Part shown: piece after piece, positions 1 to 10,500 of the stretch
How positions within the stretch are numbered: position 1 is the stretch's first letter
How the letters are laid out: each line of letters opens with the position of its first letter
NCBI GenBank assembly: GCA_034638255.1
Contig: JAWPGT010000085.1
Location: 26,176-90,175 of the forward strand
Reading direction: 5' to 3'
DNA length: 64,000 nt
Source of the DNA: Coprinus comatus
Lineage: Eukaryota; Basidiomycota; Agaricomycetes; Agaricales; Agaricaceae
Position numbers and translations under genes: made by a program
The notes under the pieces: model-generated
Databases searched by the model: none
What the model was told of the DNA's origin: nothing
Seen by the model: the letters and a program-made list of their open reading frames with translations, nothing else

Positions 1-146
1 CTGTGCGAGTGAATCCCCAACTCTTTCTCTTTGGATTCCTCACTAGGTATGTTGTATCTGCTCTGTAATATGTTTCCAATCAAATATAACTTTGGATTCC
101 TTGCTAGTTGTTGGGCCGTTTGTTGCCAATGTGAGTTGCCCATACA
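1..146 (+). repeat. Gypsy-1 5' LTR, partial (3' part only)
   Basis: Positions 1-146 match 11314-11459 with only a few substitutions and no length change. The LTR ends are inferred from inverted termini, TGTAAGGG at the start and CCCTTACA at the end. This copy ends cccataca and the 3' copy ends cccttata, each slightly mutated. About 219 bases of this LTR lie off the left edge. Confidence 0.88.
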
Positions 147-158
147 GAAGAAAGAGTT
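19..158 (+). promoter_or_regulatory. Gypsy-1 self-priming pair: transcript start region (19-28) and primer-binding site (149-158)
   Basis: Ten bases at 149-158, two bases after the 5' LTR, are the exact reverse complement of 19-28 in the LTR (aactctttct). The matching LTR site in the 3' copy (11332-11341) lies about 35 bases after a TATA-like tatatatt at 11297-11304, where transcription would begin. No tRNA-type site beginning TGG follows the LTR. This layout matches the self-priming of the Tf1/sushi group of chromoviruses, in which the 5' end of the mRNA folds back as primer. The chromodomain integrase supports that group. Confidence 0.7.
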
Positions 159-823
159 CTTCAAGAGGCTAGCATCGCTGGACAGAAGAGCCCTGTTCAC
201 CACAACAGAAGACTTCCCACCGATGCATCCCTCTATCCCTTACTTGCTAAACCATGACCGATCCAGCACCGCCCCAGCTGACTTGGAATGAGATCGTTGA
301 AGGCACATTCCACAAGCTTTGGGCATCACTTGATGCTCTGCGGCAGCGAGTAGAAGCTACTGAATCCACTTCCGCCACCACTGCCAATGTACTTGCCACC
401 ATCACCGCCCAACTCTCCACACTCGTTTTGGCCTCTCAGACCACCCCTTCACCTGCTACCCCTGTGACGCCAGCTCCTCCATCTCCTCCCAAATGTCTGT
501 GGACATTCCGAGGACAAGTCGCTACGCCACTCGATTATGATGGCGACTGCAAGACAGGCCAGGCCTTCCTCAATGCCTGTATGTAACCTGTACATCCGAC
601 TCTCGGGTGAATTCCAGTTGGACGAGGAAAAGATGCTCTGGGCCATCTCTTACATAAGGAGTGGTCAGGCTGCTACATGGACAGAAGAGATATTTAGGCT
701 GGAATCACAGGTCGGAAACTTGCCTTTTGAGGACTGGGAGGACTTCAAAACCCAGTTCAAGGCTTGCTTCTTGCCAATCGACACCGAGTCGGAAGCGGTT
801 ATCACATTGGAAGGGGATACTTA

Positions 824-1118
824 TGTCAGGATTGCTCCAGGCAGTCCCAATGTCAGGAGTTGATGGAGTTGTAGCTTGTAATCGCTTTTCTGATCATGTG
901 GTGTTACTGTGTGATGTCACAGCTTGCAGAAGCGTCCTGCAGACACTTGGTGACCTTCTAGTCTCATACCATTGTCTGCAGGTGAGTAGTTATAGTTTAA
1001 TATCATGTTCTAGTCTCATACCATTGTCTGCAGTGTATCTCATTCATTTCTTAATCAATCACCTTCGTTCCTTCGTTAATCTACGCGTCCCGTCGTGCTC
1101 TACGTTCCTGCGCTTACA
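824..1118 (+). repeat. Copia 5' LTR
   Basis: 295 bp, TG...CA. It contains a 26-bp sequence twice (956-981 and 1008-1033). The 52 bp from 982 to 1033 begin GTGAGT and end CTGCAG, the form of an intron, and are missing from the related solo LTR at 11622-11864. Confidence 0.96.
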
Positions 1119-1131
1119 GGTTATGGGCCCC
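1119..1131 (+). promoter_or_regulatory. Copia primer-binding site, initiator-tRNA half type
   Basis: The bases directly after the 5' LTR, ggttatgggcccc, are nearly complementary to the anticodon stem-loop of eukaryotic initiator tRNA-Met rather than to a tRNA 3' end. Drosophila copia uses a 5' half-tRNA primer of this kind. The match is by eye, with one apparent mismatch. Confidence 0.7.
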
Positions 1132-1239
1132 GCGCTTTAAAGACTTACAGACGCGTTTTTATTACACACACACTCAGTCTTTCACTCAACTCACTCCACT
1201 CTCACTCCCTGCACTCTTTTCGCATTTTCTCTATCAAAT

Positions 1240-4200
1240 ATGGCTTCCTCATCACCAAACTTTGTCAAACTCAACAGTACCAACTACTCTACCTGGGTAG
1301 GCGAAATGGAAGCGTGGTTCCGCGCTTCAGGGCTCTGGAAAGTCGTTTCAGGTGCCTACTCCAAGCCTACCCCTTCCCCACCTGCTGTTTCTTCAACAAC
1401 ACCTGCCACCACCACAGAGTCAACCACTACCTCTTCCCCTTCTGCACCAACCCCTGCCTCTCATTCTGAGGCTCTAGATGCTTGGGAAGCCAAGGCTGAC
1501 AAGGCTGCTGGCTGGTTGTTCCTCATGGTTGAGCCAGACCAGAGGATTCATTTCAATGGGATTCAGGATGATCCATGTAAGATGTGGAAGAGTTTGGAGG
1601 GGGTGCATTTGCAGAAGAGGCCTGGGGCAAGGTTCAACAGCTATGACGACCTTTTTAGCATTAGGAAGGGGGATGAGGAGTCTTTGCAGTCTTTGATCAA
1701 TAGGGTGGAGGAATGTATGAAGAAAATCAAAGATCTTCGGCCACAGGGCTTCTCTCTGGCCTCCCTGGATGAAGAACTCGCTTCCATGGCTCTTATTAGA
1801 GCTCTCCCATCTGAGGATTACTCCTCCTTCACTTCCCACCTCCTCCTCCTTGACAAACTTGACAAGGCCACCATCCACCAGGCTTTCATCAGTGAGGAAA
1901 TTCAACGTCGTAGAAGGGCAGTAGACCTTCCCTCCCATGCTTCTGCTTTTTCAGCAAGGTCCCAGCCCTCCTCCTCATCTCAGAAATGCGATTTTTGTAG
2001 CAGGACTGGTCATGTTATGGCCAAATGCTGGCAATATGAGAAGGCTCAGAAGAAGGCTGTAGAAAACGCTCAAAAGCGTTCCAATCCGCGCCAAAATCAA
2101 GCCAACAAGGCATCCGAAGCTCCTACACCTTCTCCCACCGCCTCCATCGCTGAATCGGCCGCCTGCATCAAGGAATTTGCTGGCAATGCAAGTTGTCTCT
2201 CTTCTTCCTCTTCATCACCTCTTCAGCTGGATGCTGACTTTCATTGGCTTGCAGACACTGGGGCCACTTCTCATATGACCCCACACCTTCACTGGTTCAA
2301 GACCTACTCCCCAGCTCGCATTCCTGTCCGCTTAGCAGACAATTCAGTTGTATTTGCAGTTGGTATGGGTTCAGTGATGTTTCAGCCAGTGTTGAGAGGA
2401 AAGAAGGGGAGAGTGGTCGAGTTTTCTAGAGTTTTACATATTCCTGCTTTGAGAAATAATCTGCTGGCTTGTTTGTACCTTACTCACCATAAGGGCTTTA
2501 ATATCAACATATCTTCGCACTCTCTGGCCTTCAGGAAGGATAGGAAGACTCTATTTACTGCTACCATCACTGAATCAAACAATGCCTTACTCAATGGCAC
2601 TGTGGTCGCTTCAGAGACCGCATTTTCAGCCTCTACACTCCCCCTTGACCTTTCCCTGTGGCACAGACGCCTTATACACCATAATCTTGCTGATTTGAAG
2701 AAGCTAATCAGTCAGGAACTTGTTACTGGCCTTTCCCTGGTCTCTGGAACGCTCCCTGATGCGATTTGTGAGCCCTGCCTCGCTGGGAAGATGCATTCAG
2801 CCTCATTCCCTCCTTCTACACACCATACTCGCTCCCCACTCGATCTGGTGCACTCAGATCTTCATGGACCACTTCCTACAGCTACAGCTCAAGGCTACAA
2901 GTACTGGGTGACATTTATTGACGATTCTACGCGTTTTCGGGCTGTGTACCTGCTCAAGGCCAAGTCAGAAGCCTTTGAAGCGTTCAAAGCATACAAATCA
3001 TGGGCTGAAAACCAGCTGGGGACCAAGATCAAGGCTCTACAGGATGATAAAGGGGGTGAATACATGTCTAAAGCGTTCATTTCCTTCACAACTCAGTCTG
3101 GGATTGAAAGGAGGCATTCTACTCGCAATAGACCACAGCAGAATGGCCTAGCAGAGCGCTCCAATCGCACTATGGGTGAGAGAATCACCACAATGCTCTC
3201 AGAGTCAGGTTTACCTCCATCTTTCTGGGGTGAATGTCTGGCTGCAATGGTTCATGTTTGGAATTTCCTTCCCACCTCCCCTCTACCCAACACTACACCT
3301 TATGAGGCCTTCTATAAGCGAAAACCCGACGTTTCTCACCTTAGAGTATGGGGCTGCACTGCCTATGTCTATATTCAGAAGGATAAAAGGAAATCTCTGG
3401 AGCCTCACATGGAAAAATGTGTTTTTCTGGGATATCCCACTGGCTACAAGGGTTGGAAGCTCTACAATCCAACTACAAGGAAGGTTATCATCTCTGAGAC
3501 TGCTCAGTTTGATGAGAGGTGGTTCCCTGGGCTCTCAAAAGCGAAAATGGATGCTATTCCTGACTTTGGGCTGTCTGAAACACTATCTCCTGCCTCTACT
3601 TCGCTTTCTTTGCCCTCTAGCTCCTCTATTCCTCCTCCTGACGATGTTTCAGCTTCTGAAGATGAGGGGGGTAGTGTTTCACATTCTGTAGTCGCTCCTG
3701 CAGCTCCAATTGTTCCTCCTGCTCTCCCTGCAGTCGCTTTACCTCCTGTGGCTCCTATTCCTCTTCAAGAACCTGTTCCATCTCCATCTCCATCACCAAC
3801 ACTGTCACCAAAGCACTCACCTCCATCTACACCTCCAATGCCTCCATCTTCTTCTTTGCCTCCTCCTACCACTCCTGTCCACCAGCAACCTCCCTCAGCT
3901 GAACCACCAGCTAGAAGACGAGGTACTCGCATCAGAACAGGCCCCTACAACTGGTGGGATGCCAAAGAACAGCTAAAACGTCGTCCTATAGCTAGATTAC
4001 CAGTTGAACCAGCTCCAGTAGCTCAGAACAATGGGAATGATGATGATGATGATGATGAGCTTGAAGAGTTGGCTCTCTATATGAATGATGAAGATTTTCG
4101 GGTGGTAGAGTTTGCTGGAGCTGTTACTGGTGGTGAACCTGGTTCATTCAAGGCTGCTATGGAGTCCTGTGCATCCGAAGATTGGAAAGAAGCCATGGAT

Positions 4201-5691
4201 AAGGAGTTTGGGATCCTGGAGGCTAATGGGACATGGGAACTCGTTCCTTTGCCCTCAGGACAGAAGGCTATCAAGTCTGGATGGGTCTACAAGGTGAAAG
4301 AGAACCCAGATGGCTCTATAGAGCGCTACAAAGCTCGCATTGTGGCCAAGGGCTATGCACAGAGGCCTGGTTATGATTACACTGAGGTTTTTGCTCCTAC
4401 TTTTCGGCCTGCTTCTCTTAGGCTCATTGTTGCTCTGGCTGCTAAAGAGGGCTACAAACTGCGCTCTTTGGATATTTCATCTGCCTTCACCTATGGAGAC
4501 CTGGAGGAAGAGATTTACATGAAGCAACCTGAAGGATACCACCAGGGCGCTCCCAACATGGTTTTTAGGCTCAGGAAGTCGCTCTATGGCCTCAAACAAG
4601 CTGCCAGGCAGTGGAACAAGAAGCTACACTCGATTTTCATCTCTCTTGGTTACACCAGACTCCAATCTGACAGTTCTATCTATCTCTACTCCAAAGGTCC
4701 AGTCAAGGTCATTGTTCCTGTGTTTATTGATGATATTACTCTTGCTTCGAAGGATGACAAGGCCATGGATGACACAGTCAAGGAACTCTCAGCTCACTTC
4801 AAACTTCGTGACCTTGGTCCAACATCCTGGCTACTGGCTGTCAAGGTTGAACAAGACCTTCCCCATCATTCTATCTCTCTCAGTCAAGAGAAATACACCA
4901 AGGACCTTCTAGAACGCTTCCAGATGTCCGATTGTAAGCCTGTGAAGACCCCACTAGCTCCTGGACTTGATCTTTCTACAGTTGTGGTCACTTCAGATGA
5001 TCAACTCAAGATGAAAGATATTCCTTACCTCAGTGCAGTTGGTGCTCTGCAATATCTGGCCACCATGACTCGTCCTGACATCGCTTTTGCAGTCTCCTAC
5101 CTTGGGAGATTCAACCACAACCCAGGTCCAGCTCATTGGGCAGCTGTCAAGCATTTATTTCGCTATTTGAAGGGTACTATGGGCTACAAGTTGGTTTATA
5201 AAGGTGATTTGGCGTCCAATGAGCCATTTGTGACGTTTACAGATGCTTCCCATGGTTCCTGTCAAGCTACAGGAAGGGCAACAGGTGGATATGTGACTCT
5301 GGTGTGTGGTGCAGCTGTAGGATGGTCCTCAAAGCGTCAGAACATGGTTACTCTCTCTTCTACTGAAGCTGAGTACATTGCTGCAGTTGAGGCTGGAAAG
5401 GAGATCATGTGGATGAGAAATATCCTGTTAGAGTTTGGTTACACCCCCACTTCCTCTTCCACCCTCTACATTGACAATCAGTCAGCAATAACTGTGTCCA
5501 AGAATCCTGAACACCATGGTAGGATGAAACAGCTTGATTTGCGCTTTTTCTGGCTCAGAGAAGTTGTCCAAAGGAAGATCATTTCCCCTGTCTACATTCC
5601 TACCTCTGAACAACTTGCAGATATCTTTACCAAGGCTGTTCAACCCAAGGTTGTTTCTCATCTTGTTCCTCTTCTTGGTCTTTCATCATGA
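1240..5691 (+). CDS. Copia Gag-Pol polyprotein, 1483 aa
   Basis: One open frame encodes the whole polyprotein, which would be processed by its own protease in cytoplasmic particles. In order it shows: a gag region starting MASSSPNFVKLNSTNYSTW; a CCHC knuckle (CDFCSRTGHVMAKC, near residue 250); the protease motif DTGA (near 341); an integrase HHCC finger (HRRLIHH... CEPCLAGK) followed by the catalytic D (HSDLHGP), D (DDKGGEY) and E (NGLAERSNR); a proline/serine-rich linker; RT with FIDD as active site; and RNase H (TDASHGS, SSTEAEY). All key residues are present. The length is normal for copia elements. Gag and Pol are fused in one frame with no recoding signal needed. It stops 49 bases before the 3' LTR. 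Confidence 0.97.
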   Translation: MASSSPNFVKLNSTNYSTWVGEMEAWFRASGLWKVVSGAYSKPTPSPPAVSSTTPATTTESTTTSSPSAPTPASHSEALDAWEAKADKAAGWLFLMVEPDQRIHFNGIQDDPCKMWKSLEGVHLQKRPGARFNSYDDLFSIRKGDEESLQSLINRVEECMKKIKDLRPQGFSLASLDEELASMALIRALPSEDYSSFTSHLLLLDKLDKATIHQAFISEEIQRRRRAVDLPSHASAFSARSQPSSSSQKCDFCSRTGHVMAKCWQYEKAQKKAVENAQKRSNPRQNQANKASEAPTPSPTASIAESAACIKEFAGNASCLSSSSSSPLQLDADFHWLADTGATSHMTPHLHWFKTYSPARIPVRLADNSVVFAVGMGSVMFQPVLRGKKGRVVEFSRVLHIPALRNNLLACLYLTHHKGFNINISSHSLAFRKDRKTLFTATITESNNALLNGTVVASETAFSASTLPLDLSLWHRRLIHHNLADLKKLISQELVTGLSLVSGTLPDAICEPCLAGKMHSASFPPSTHHTRSPLDLVHSDLHGPLPTATAQGYKYWVTFIDDSTRFRAVYLLKAKSEAFEAFKAYKSWAENQLGTKIKALQDDKGGEYMSKAFISFTTQSGIERRHSTRNRPQQNGLAERSNRTMGERITTMLSESGLPPSFWGECLAAMVHVWNFLPTSPLPNTTPYEAFYKRKPDVSHLRVWGCTAYVYIQKDKRKSLEPHMEKCVFLGYPTGYKGWKLYNPTTRKVIISETAQFDERWFPGLSKAKMDAIPDFGLSETLSPASTSLSLPSSSSIPPPDDVSASEDEGGSVSHSVVAPAAPIVPPALPAVALPPVAPIPLQEPVPSPSPSPTLSPKHSPPSTPPMPPSSSLPPPTTPVHQQPPSAEPPARRRGTRIRTGPYNWWDAKEQLKRRPIARLPVEPAPVAQNNGNDDDDDDELEELALYMNDEDFRVVEFAGAVTGGEPGSFKAAMESCASEDWKEAMDKEFGILEANGTWELVPLPSGQKAIKSGWVYKVKENPDGSIERYKARIVAKGYAQRPGYDYTEVFAPTFRPASLRLIVALAAKEGYKLRSLDISSAFTYGDLEEEIYMKQPEGYHQGAPNMVFRLRKSLYGLKQAARQWNKKLHSIFISLGYTRLQSDSSIYLYSKGPVKVIVPVFIDDITLASKDDKAMDDTVKELSAHFKLRDLGPTSWLLAVKVEQDLPHHSISLSQEKYTKDLLERFQMSDCKPVKTPLAPGLDLSTVVVTSDDQLKMKDIPYLSAVGALQYLATMTRPDIAFAVSYLGRFNHNPGPAHWAAVKHLFRYLKGTMGYKLVYKGDLASNEPFVTFTDASHGSCQATGRATGGYVTLVCGAAVGWSSKRQNMVTLSSTEAEYIAAVEAGKEIMWMRNILLEFGYTPTSSSTLYIDNQSAITVSKNPEHHGRMKQLDLRFFWLREVVQRKIISPVYIPTSEQLADIFTKAVQPKVVSHLVPLLGLSS

Positions 5692-5731
5692 TTCCCTTTC
5701 TCTTCCATTGTTTGTTTGGACTGTCTAGATC

Positions 5732-5740
5732 AGGGGGGTA
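5732..5740 (+). promoter_or_regulatory. Copia polypurine tract
   Basis: aggggggta lies immediately before the 3' LTR. This is the usual position of the purine tract that primes plus-strand DNA synthesis. Confidence 0.8.
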
Positions 5741-6035
5741 TGTCAGGATTGCTCCAGGCAGTCCCAATGTCAGGAGTTGATGGAGTTGTAGCTTGTAATC
5801 GCTTTTCTGATCATGTGGTGTTACTGTGTGATGTCACAGCTTGCAGAAGCGTCCTGCAGACACTTGGTGACCTTCTAGTCTCATACCATTGTCTGCAGGT
5901 GAGTAGTTATAGTTTAATATCATGTTCTAGTCTCATACCATTGTCTGCAGTGTATCTCATTCATTTCTTAATCAATCACCTTCGTTCCTTCGTTAATCTA
6001 CGCGTCCCGTCGTGCTCTACGTTCCTGCGCTTACA
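5741..6035 (+). repeat. Copia 3' LTR
   Basis: 295 bp, indistinguishable by eye from the 5' LTR, including the intron-like 52 bp (5899-5950). It is followed by the target duplication actta. Confidence 0.96.
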
Positions 6036-6988
6036 ACTTACTTCCAGAAAGATCGGACTTTGGAGGATTACCTGGACACCTTCAAAGCACTCATTTCAGC
6101 ATCTGGGTACACCGACTGGAAGGTCACTGTTGTCAAGTTTCGTCGAGGTCTTTGCACCAACTTGGCTGACTCCATTGCCACTATGACCCTGGGCCGACCC
6201 TCCAACTCCTATGCCAATGGCTGGTATTGCGCAGCCACCTGCTTCGAAGCTTCCCGACTTGCCAATGTTGCATTCAAGGCAAATCATTGCCCTGTGCCAC
6301 CAGCTCCCAAACCTGTTTTTCACTCCTTCCCAAAACCCCCGCCTCATCCAACTCCCCTGATTCCCCTACCAACATTCGCCCATGTAATGCTGACACCCGG
6401 GAACCTGACTCTGATGGACATTGACATGTCCAAACTGCATAACCTGACCCCCTCCACCTGCTACTGATGTAAGCAGCCTGGACACATCAAGGCAGATTGC
6501 CCCCAATGCTTTGATGTCCAGCTTATGACCTTGGAAGAGAAGGATGAGTTGCTGATGAACCTGTTGGCAGAGAAAGATGTTGCCAACGTTGGAAGGCAGT
6601 TGGAAGGGTCAGTGGAAACAGATACACAGGATTTTCGGTAACTCAATCGGTGGAGGCCATGCCCCAATTGTCTAGCATTAATAGGTTTGCTGTACTACCT
6701 GTAGAAGAAATAAACGAGACTACTATTTCCCCACCTACACCCAAACCTATAGCCGTGCCCAAACCCCACCGACCTCACTGGGAACATCACTACCTCCTGA
6801 CCCAGTATGTCATTTCGTCCACCGCCCCCACCAACACCTTGAAACTACTGATCGACCTTGAAACCACTGACACTGGAGTCTGATTTTCATCGGAAGCACT
6901 TGTGGACTCTGGTGCCATGGGTATCTTCATAGATTGGGACTTTGCTCGTCAACATAAGCTCACCACTCACCATCTATCACACCCGATC

Positions 6989-7531
6989 TGTTACGGTTTC
7001 ATATTTATCACGACTAATCATTAGAACTAATGATGGACGATAGTGTACTTTCTCTTACTCGTTTCACATAGCCTTGGACTACTGTTTCACATAGCCTTGG
7101 ACTACTGTTTCGTATAGCCTCGGACTAGTACTTTCTACGGACTTCCACTTGTCGTTTCACTCACTGTTTCAGCTGTAGATAGTTTCACTCTCCTGTCTCA
7201 CATGTATCAAGCATAGCCTACAACCTGTACTCGTAGTTGTATAAATACATGGACAGCGACAGAGATTAAGCTTCAGCTTAATACTCTAAGTTGCTTCTAC
7301 TCTATCTCGTTCATCGCCCTTAACTTGATACCTAGAACCGGAGTCAGCTCTAACTCTTGCACGAACGGCTTACTAGTAAGGAACACCTGTGATCTACAGT
7401 CCGAGTACTGTGGAGGTCGTCCCCTGAAAATAGTCTCAGTCTGAGTAGACGTTCTCCTCCTACGAGCATCTTGAAGAGATCCATCGTAGCATCGTCTATA
7501 CCGAAACGGAGGTATAGGCAAGATTATAACA
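6989..7531 (+). repeat. Solo LTR of the gypsy-2 family inside gypsy-1 pol
   Basis: 543 bp with TGTTA...TAACA ends, flanked by a perfect 5-bp duplication cgatc (6984-6988 and 7532-7536). Its sequence matches the gypsy-2 LTR at 20243-20777 in the opposite orientation. Removing it and one cgatc makes the gypsy-1 protease region continuous. The U3 part contains three copies of a 23-bp unit (7061-7129). The gypsy-2 LTRs have about two. Confidence 0.95.
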
Positions 7532-10500
7532 CGATCCCTGTTTTCAATGTTGATGACACCCCGAACAAAGCTGGAGAAATCGCCGAAGTTGTCGATATGG
7601 TTCTCCGATACAAGAATCATTCCGAACATGCAGTCTTTGCTGTCACCAGCCTCGGAAAGGAGTCCATTATACTTGGCTACACTTGGCTTCACGCACACAA
7701 CCCCAAAGTTGATTGGGTAACAAAGGAAGTCAAAATGTCAAGGTGTCCAAGGACTTGCAAAGGTTGCCGACAGGAATACAAGGAGGAGAAGAAGTTCCAG
7801 GAGAAGGTGCTAAGGGTCTGCACTTCAGGGCCCTTTCCAGTGCTTGTGGAAGAGGTGAATGAAGAAGAGGATGAAGAGTTGGAAGGAGTTAGTTGGTCAG
7901 AATTGGAGAAAGGAGATCGTATTTTTGCCGCCATCCCTTGCTCATCAGTTCTCTCAGTTTTGGAACAGATCTCAGCCACTGGTACCCTATTGCAACAACT
8001 TGCCAAAGTGCATCAGAAGAATACTGTGAGTGCCAACCTCGGTTTCAAGGCTCATATTCCCAACTACCTACATGACTTTGAAACTGTTTTCTCTGAGGCT
8101 GCCTTCCAAGAGCTCCCCGAAAATCAGCCTTGGGATCAATCATGCTATTGAACTTGTCCCAGGTGAAACTGCCAAAACCACTAAGGTCTACCCGATTTTG
8201 CCAAAAGAATAAGCTGCACTTGATGAGTTCCTACAAGAGAACCTTGCTTCGGGAAGGATTCACCCCTCAAAGTTGCCGATGGCAGCCCCTGTTTTTTTTA
8301 TTAAAAAGGATGGTTCACTTCAGTTGGTACAAGACTATCAGAACCTCAATGCCATCACAGTAAAGAACAAGTACCCCATCCCACTCATCTCCGAAATTGT
8401 TTTGAAACTGTGGGGTGCAAAATACTTCACCAAACTTGACATCCAATGGGGCTTCAACAACATCCATATCAAACCTGGTGATGAGTGGAAGGCTGCTTTC
8501 CAAATGAATCGGGGGCTCTTTGAACCTCTGGTGATGTTTTTCGGCATGACTAACAGCCTGGCAACCTTCCAGACAGTGATGAACAATATCTTCCATGACC
8601 TTATCATGGAAGGAATTGTCATTGTCTACCTCGACAACATCCTGATCTTTTCGAAGACCCTGGAGGAATATTGGAAGGTGATCCAACGTGTGATGGAGGT
8701 ACTCAAGGAACACAAGCTGTACCTTCGACCCAAAAAATGTGAGTTTGAGAAGCGGAAGATAGAATACTTGGGGCTGATCATTTCGGAGAACTGTGTAGAG
8801 ATGGATCCAGTGAAGGTAGCAGGAGTTCTTGACTGGCCAATTCCGAAAAACAAGATGGAAGTTCAGTCTTTCCTTGGGTTTGCCAATTTCTACCAATGTT
8901 TTATTCAGGATTTTTCACACATCAGTTGGCTGCTCTTCGATCTGACCAAGTCCAGTACACCTCGGAACTGGGGTACTGAACAGCAGGAGGCCTTCAACGC
9001 TCTGAAGACAGCCATTACATCAGCACCGATCTTGTCTTCTCCTGACAACACCGCACCTTATTGGGTGGAGGCCGACAGCTCCAACTTTGCAACTGGAGCT
9101 GTCTTGTTGCAGCTTTCATCGGAAGACAACAAGTGGCACCCCATTGCATTCTACTCAAAATCACTGTCACCAGTCAAATGCAATTATGAGATCCATGACA
9201 AAGAGATGTTGGCTATCATCCGATCACTTGAAGAGTGGAGGCACTTCCTGGAGGGCAGTGAGCACAAGGTAGAAATCTGGACTGACCACAAGAACCTCAA
9301 GTACTTCATGACTGTGAAGAAACTCAACCGCCGACAAGCCTGCTGGTCCCTCTACCTCTCCCAGTTCAACTTCTCACTTCATCATCGACTAGGCCAATCC
9401 ATGGGCAAACCCAATGCACTCTCCTGACGGGCCGACCACAGAACTGGCAAGGACAATAATGACAACCTCACCCTCCTCCCTCCATCACTATTCACTGTTC
9501 GAGCCCTTGAAGGCATTGTTTTGGTCGGAGAGGAGCAGGATGTGTTGTGAGAGATTAGACGTGGTAATCGGGATGGTGAACAAGAGGAGGCAGTGGCAAA
9601 GGCAGTGCGGGAGTTGAAGTTGTCAAAGTTGAAATCAGTTAAGAGTTCCGAGTAGTCAGAGGATAATGGGCTGCTACTTCATAGAGGTAAAATCTATGTT
9701 CCTAACATCCCTGACCTTAGACATTGCATTGTGGCCCAACACCATGATTCCAAAGTCAGCGGACACGCAGGACGCTGGAAGACCCTCGAACTCATTGGTC
9801 GGAACTACTGGTGGCCTTCTATGTCTTGTTACATTGGTCAGTATGTCTCTACTTGTGACTTGTGCTTACGGACAAAGCCCCACCAACACCAACCAATCAG
9901 CGAACTCCACCCACTCCCCATCCCCGATGCTCACTGGAACACTATTAGCATTGACTTTGTCGTTGAACTCCCAGAGTCCAACAGTTATGACACAGTACTC
10001 ATGGTTGTTGATTCAGTATCAAAACGAGTTCATTTCCTGCTGACCCACATGACTTGCACTGCCAAAGGTGTTGCCTGACTCTTCCTCCATAACATCTGGA
10101 AGCTCCATGGCCTACCTCAACATGTTGTCTCCAATCGAGGCCCACAGTTCATGTCAGAATTCACCCACGAGTTGTACCAACTCTTAGGCATCAAGGTCAC
10201 TGCGACTATGGCTTGGCACCTGCAAGCTGATGGTCAAACTGAACAAGTTAACCAAGAACTCAACCAGTACATCCAAGTCTTCATTAACCAGTGACAGAAC
10301 AATTGGTATGACCTTCTCCTGCTCACCAAATTCCAACACAACAACCACATTCATGCTGTGACTCACCAATCACCCTTCATGTTAGACACTGGCTGCAACC
10401 CTCGCATGGGCTTTGAACCCTGACAACACCCCTCCCAACTTGAAATGGTCAATGAGTTCAAAACCCGGATGGAGTCAGCACTAGAAGAAGTAAAGTCAGC

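Larger units (their letters stand above)
824..6035 (+). mobile_element. Full-length, intact Ty1/copia retrotransposon
   Basis: This 5212-bp element has two 295-bp LTRs that look identical throughout, both starting TG and ending CA. It is flanked by a perfect 5-bp duplication, actta, at 819-823 and 6036-6040. The interior holds a single open reading frame of 1483 codons with gag, protease, integrase, RT and RNase H in copia order. A primer-binding site and a purine tract are at the expected places. Identical LTRs and an open frame mean recent insertion. It lies in the gag gene of the older gypsy-1. Nothing in the sequence argues against mobility. Confidence 0.97.
254..6641 (+). pseudogene. Gypsy-1 gag, frameshifted and split by the copia insertion
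   Basis: The ORF opens at ATG 254. Near 585 the capsid-like reading must change frame to continue (LYIRLSGEFQLDEEK in the next frame). The coding sequence is split after 823 by the copia element and resumes after the duplicated target at 6041 with FQKDRTLEDYLDTFKALI, a typical retrotransposon gag motif. A CCHC zinc knuckle (C-x2-C-x4-H-x4-C) follows, but a TGA at 6467-6469 stands between its first two cysteines where an arginine codon would fit. The frame closes at TAA 6639-6641. Gag would form the cytoplasmic particle that packages the element's RNA. This copy cannot make it. Confidence 0.85.
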
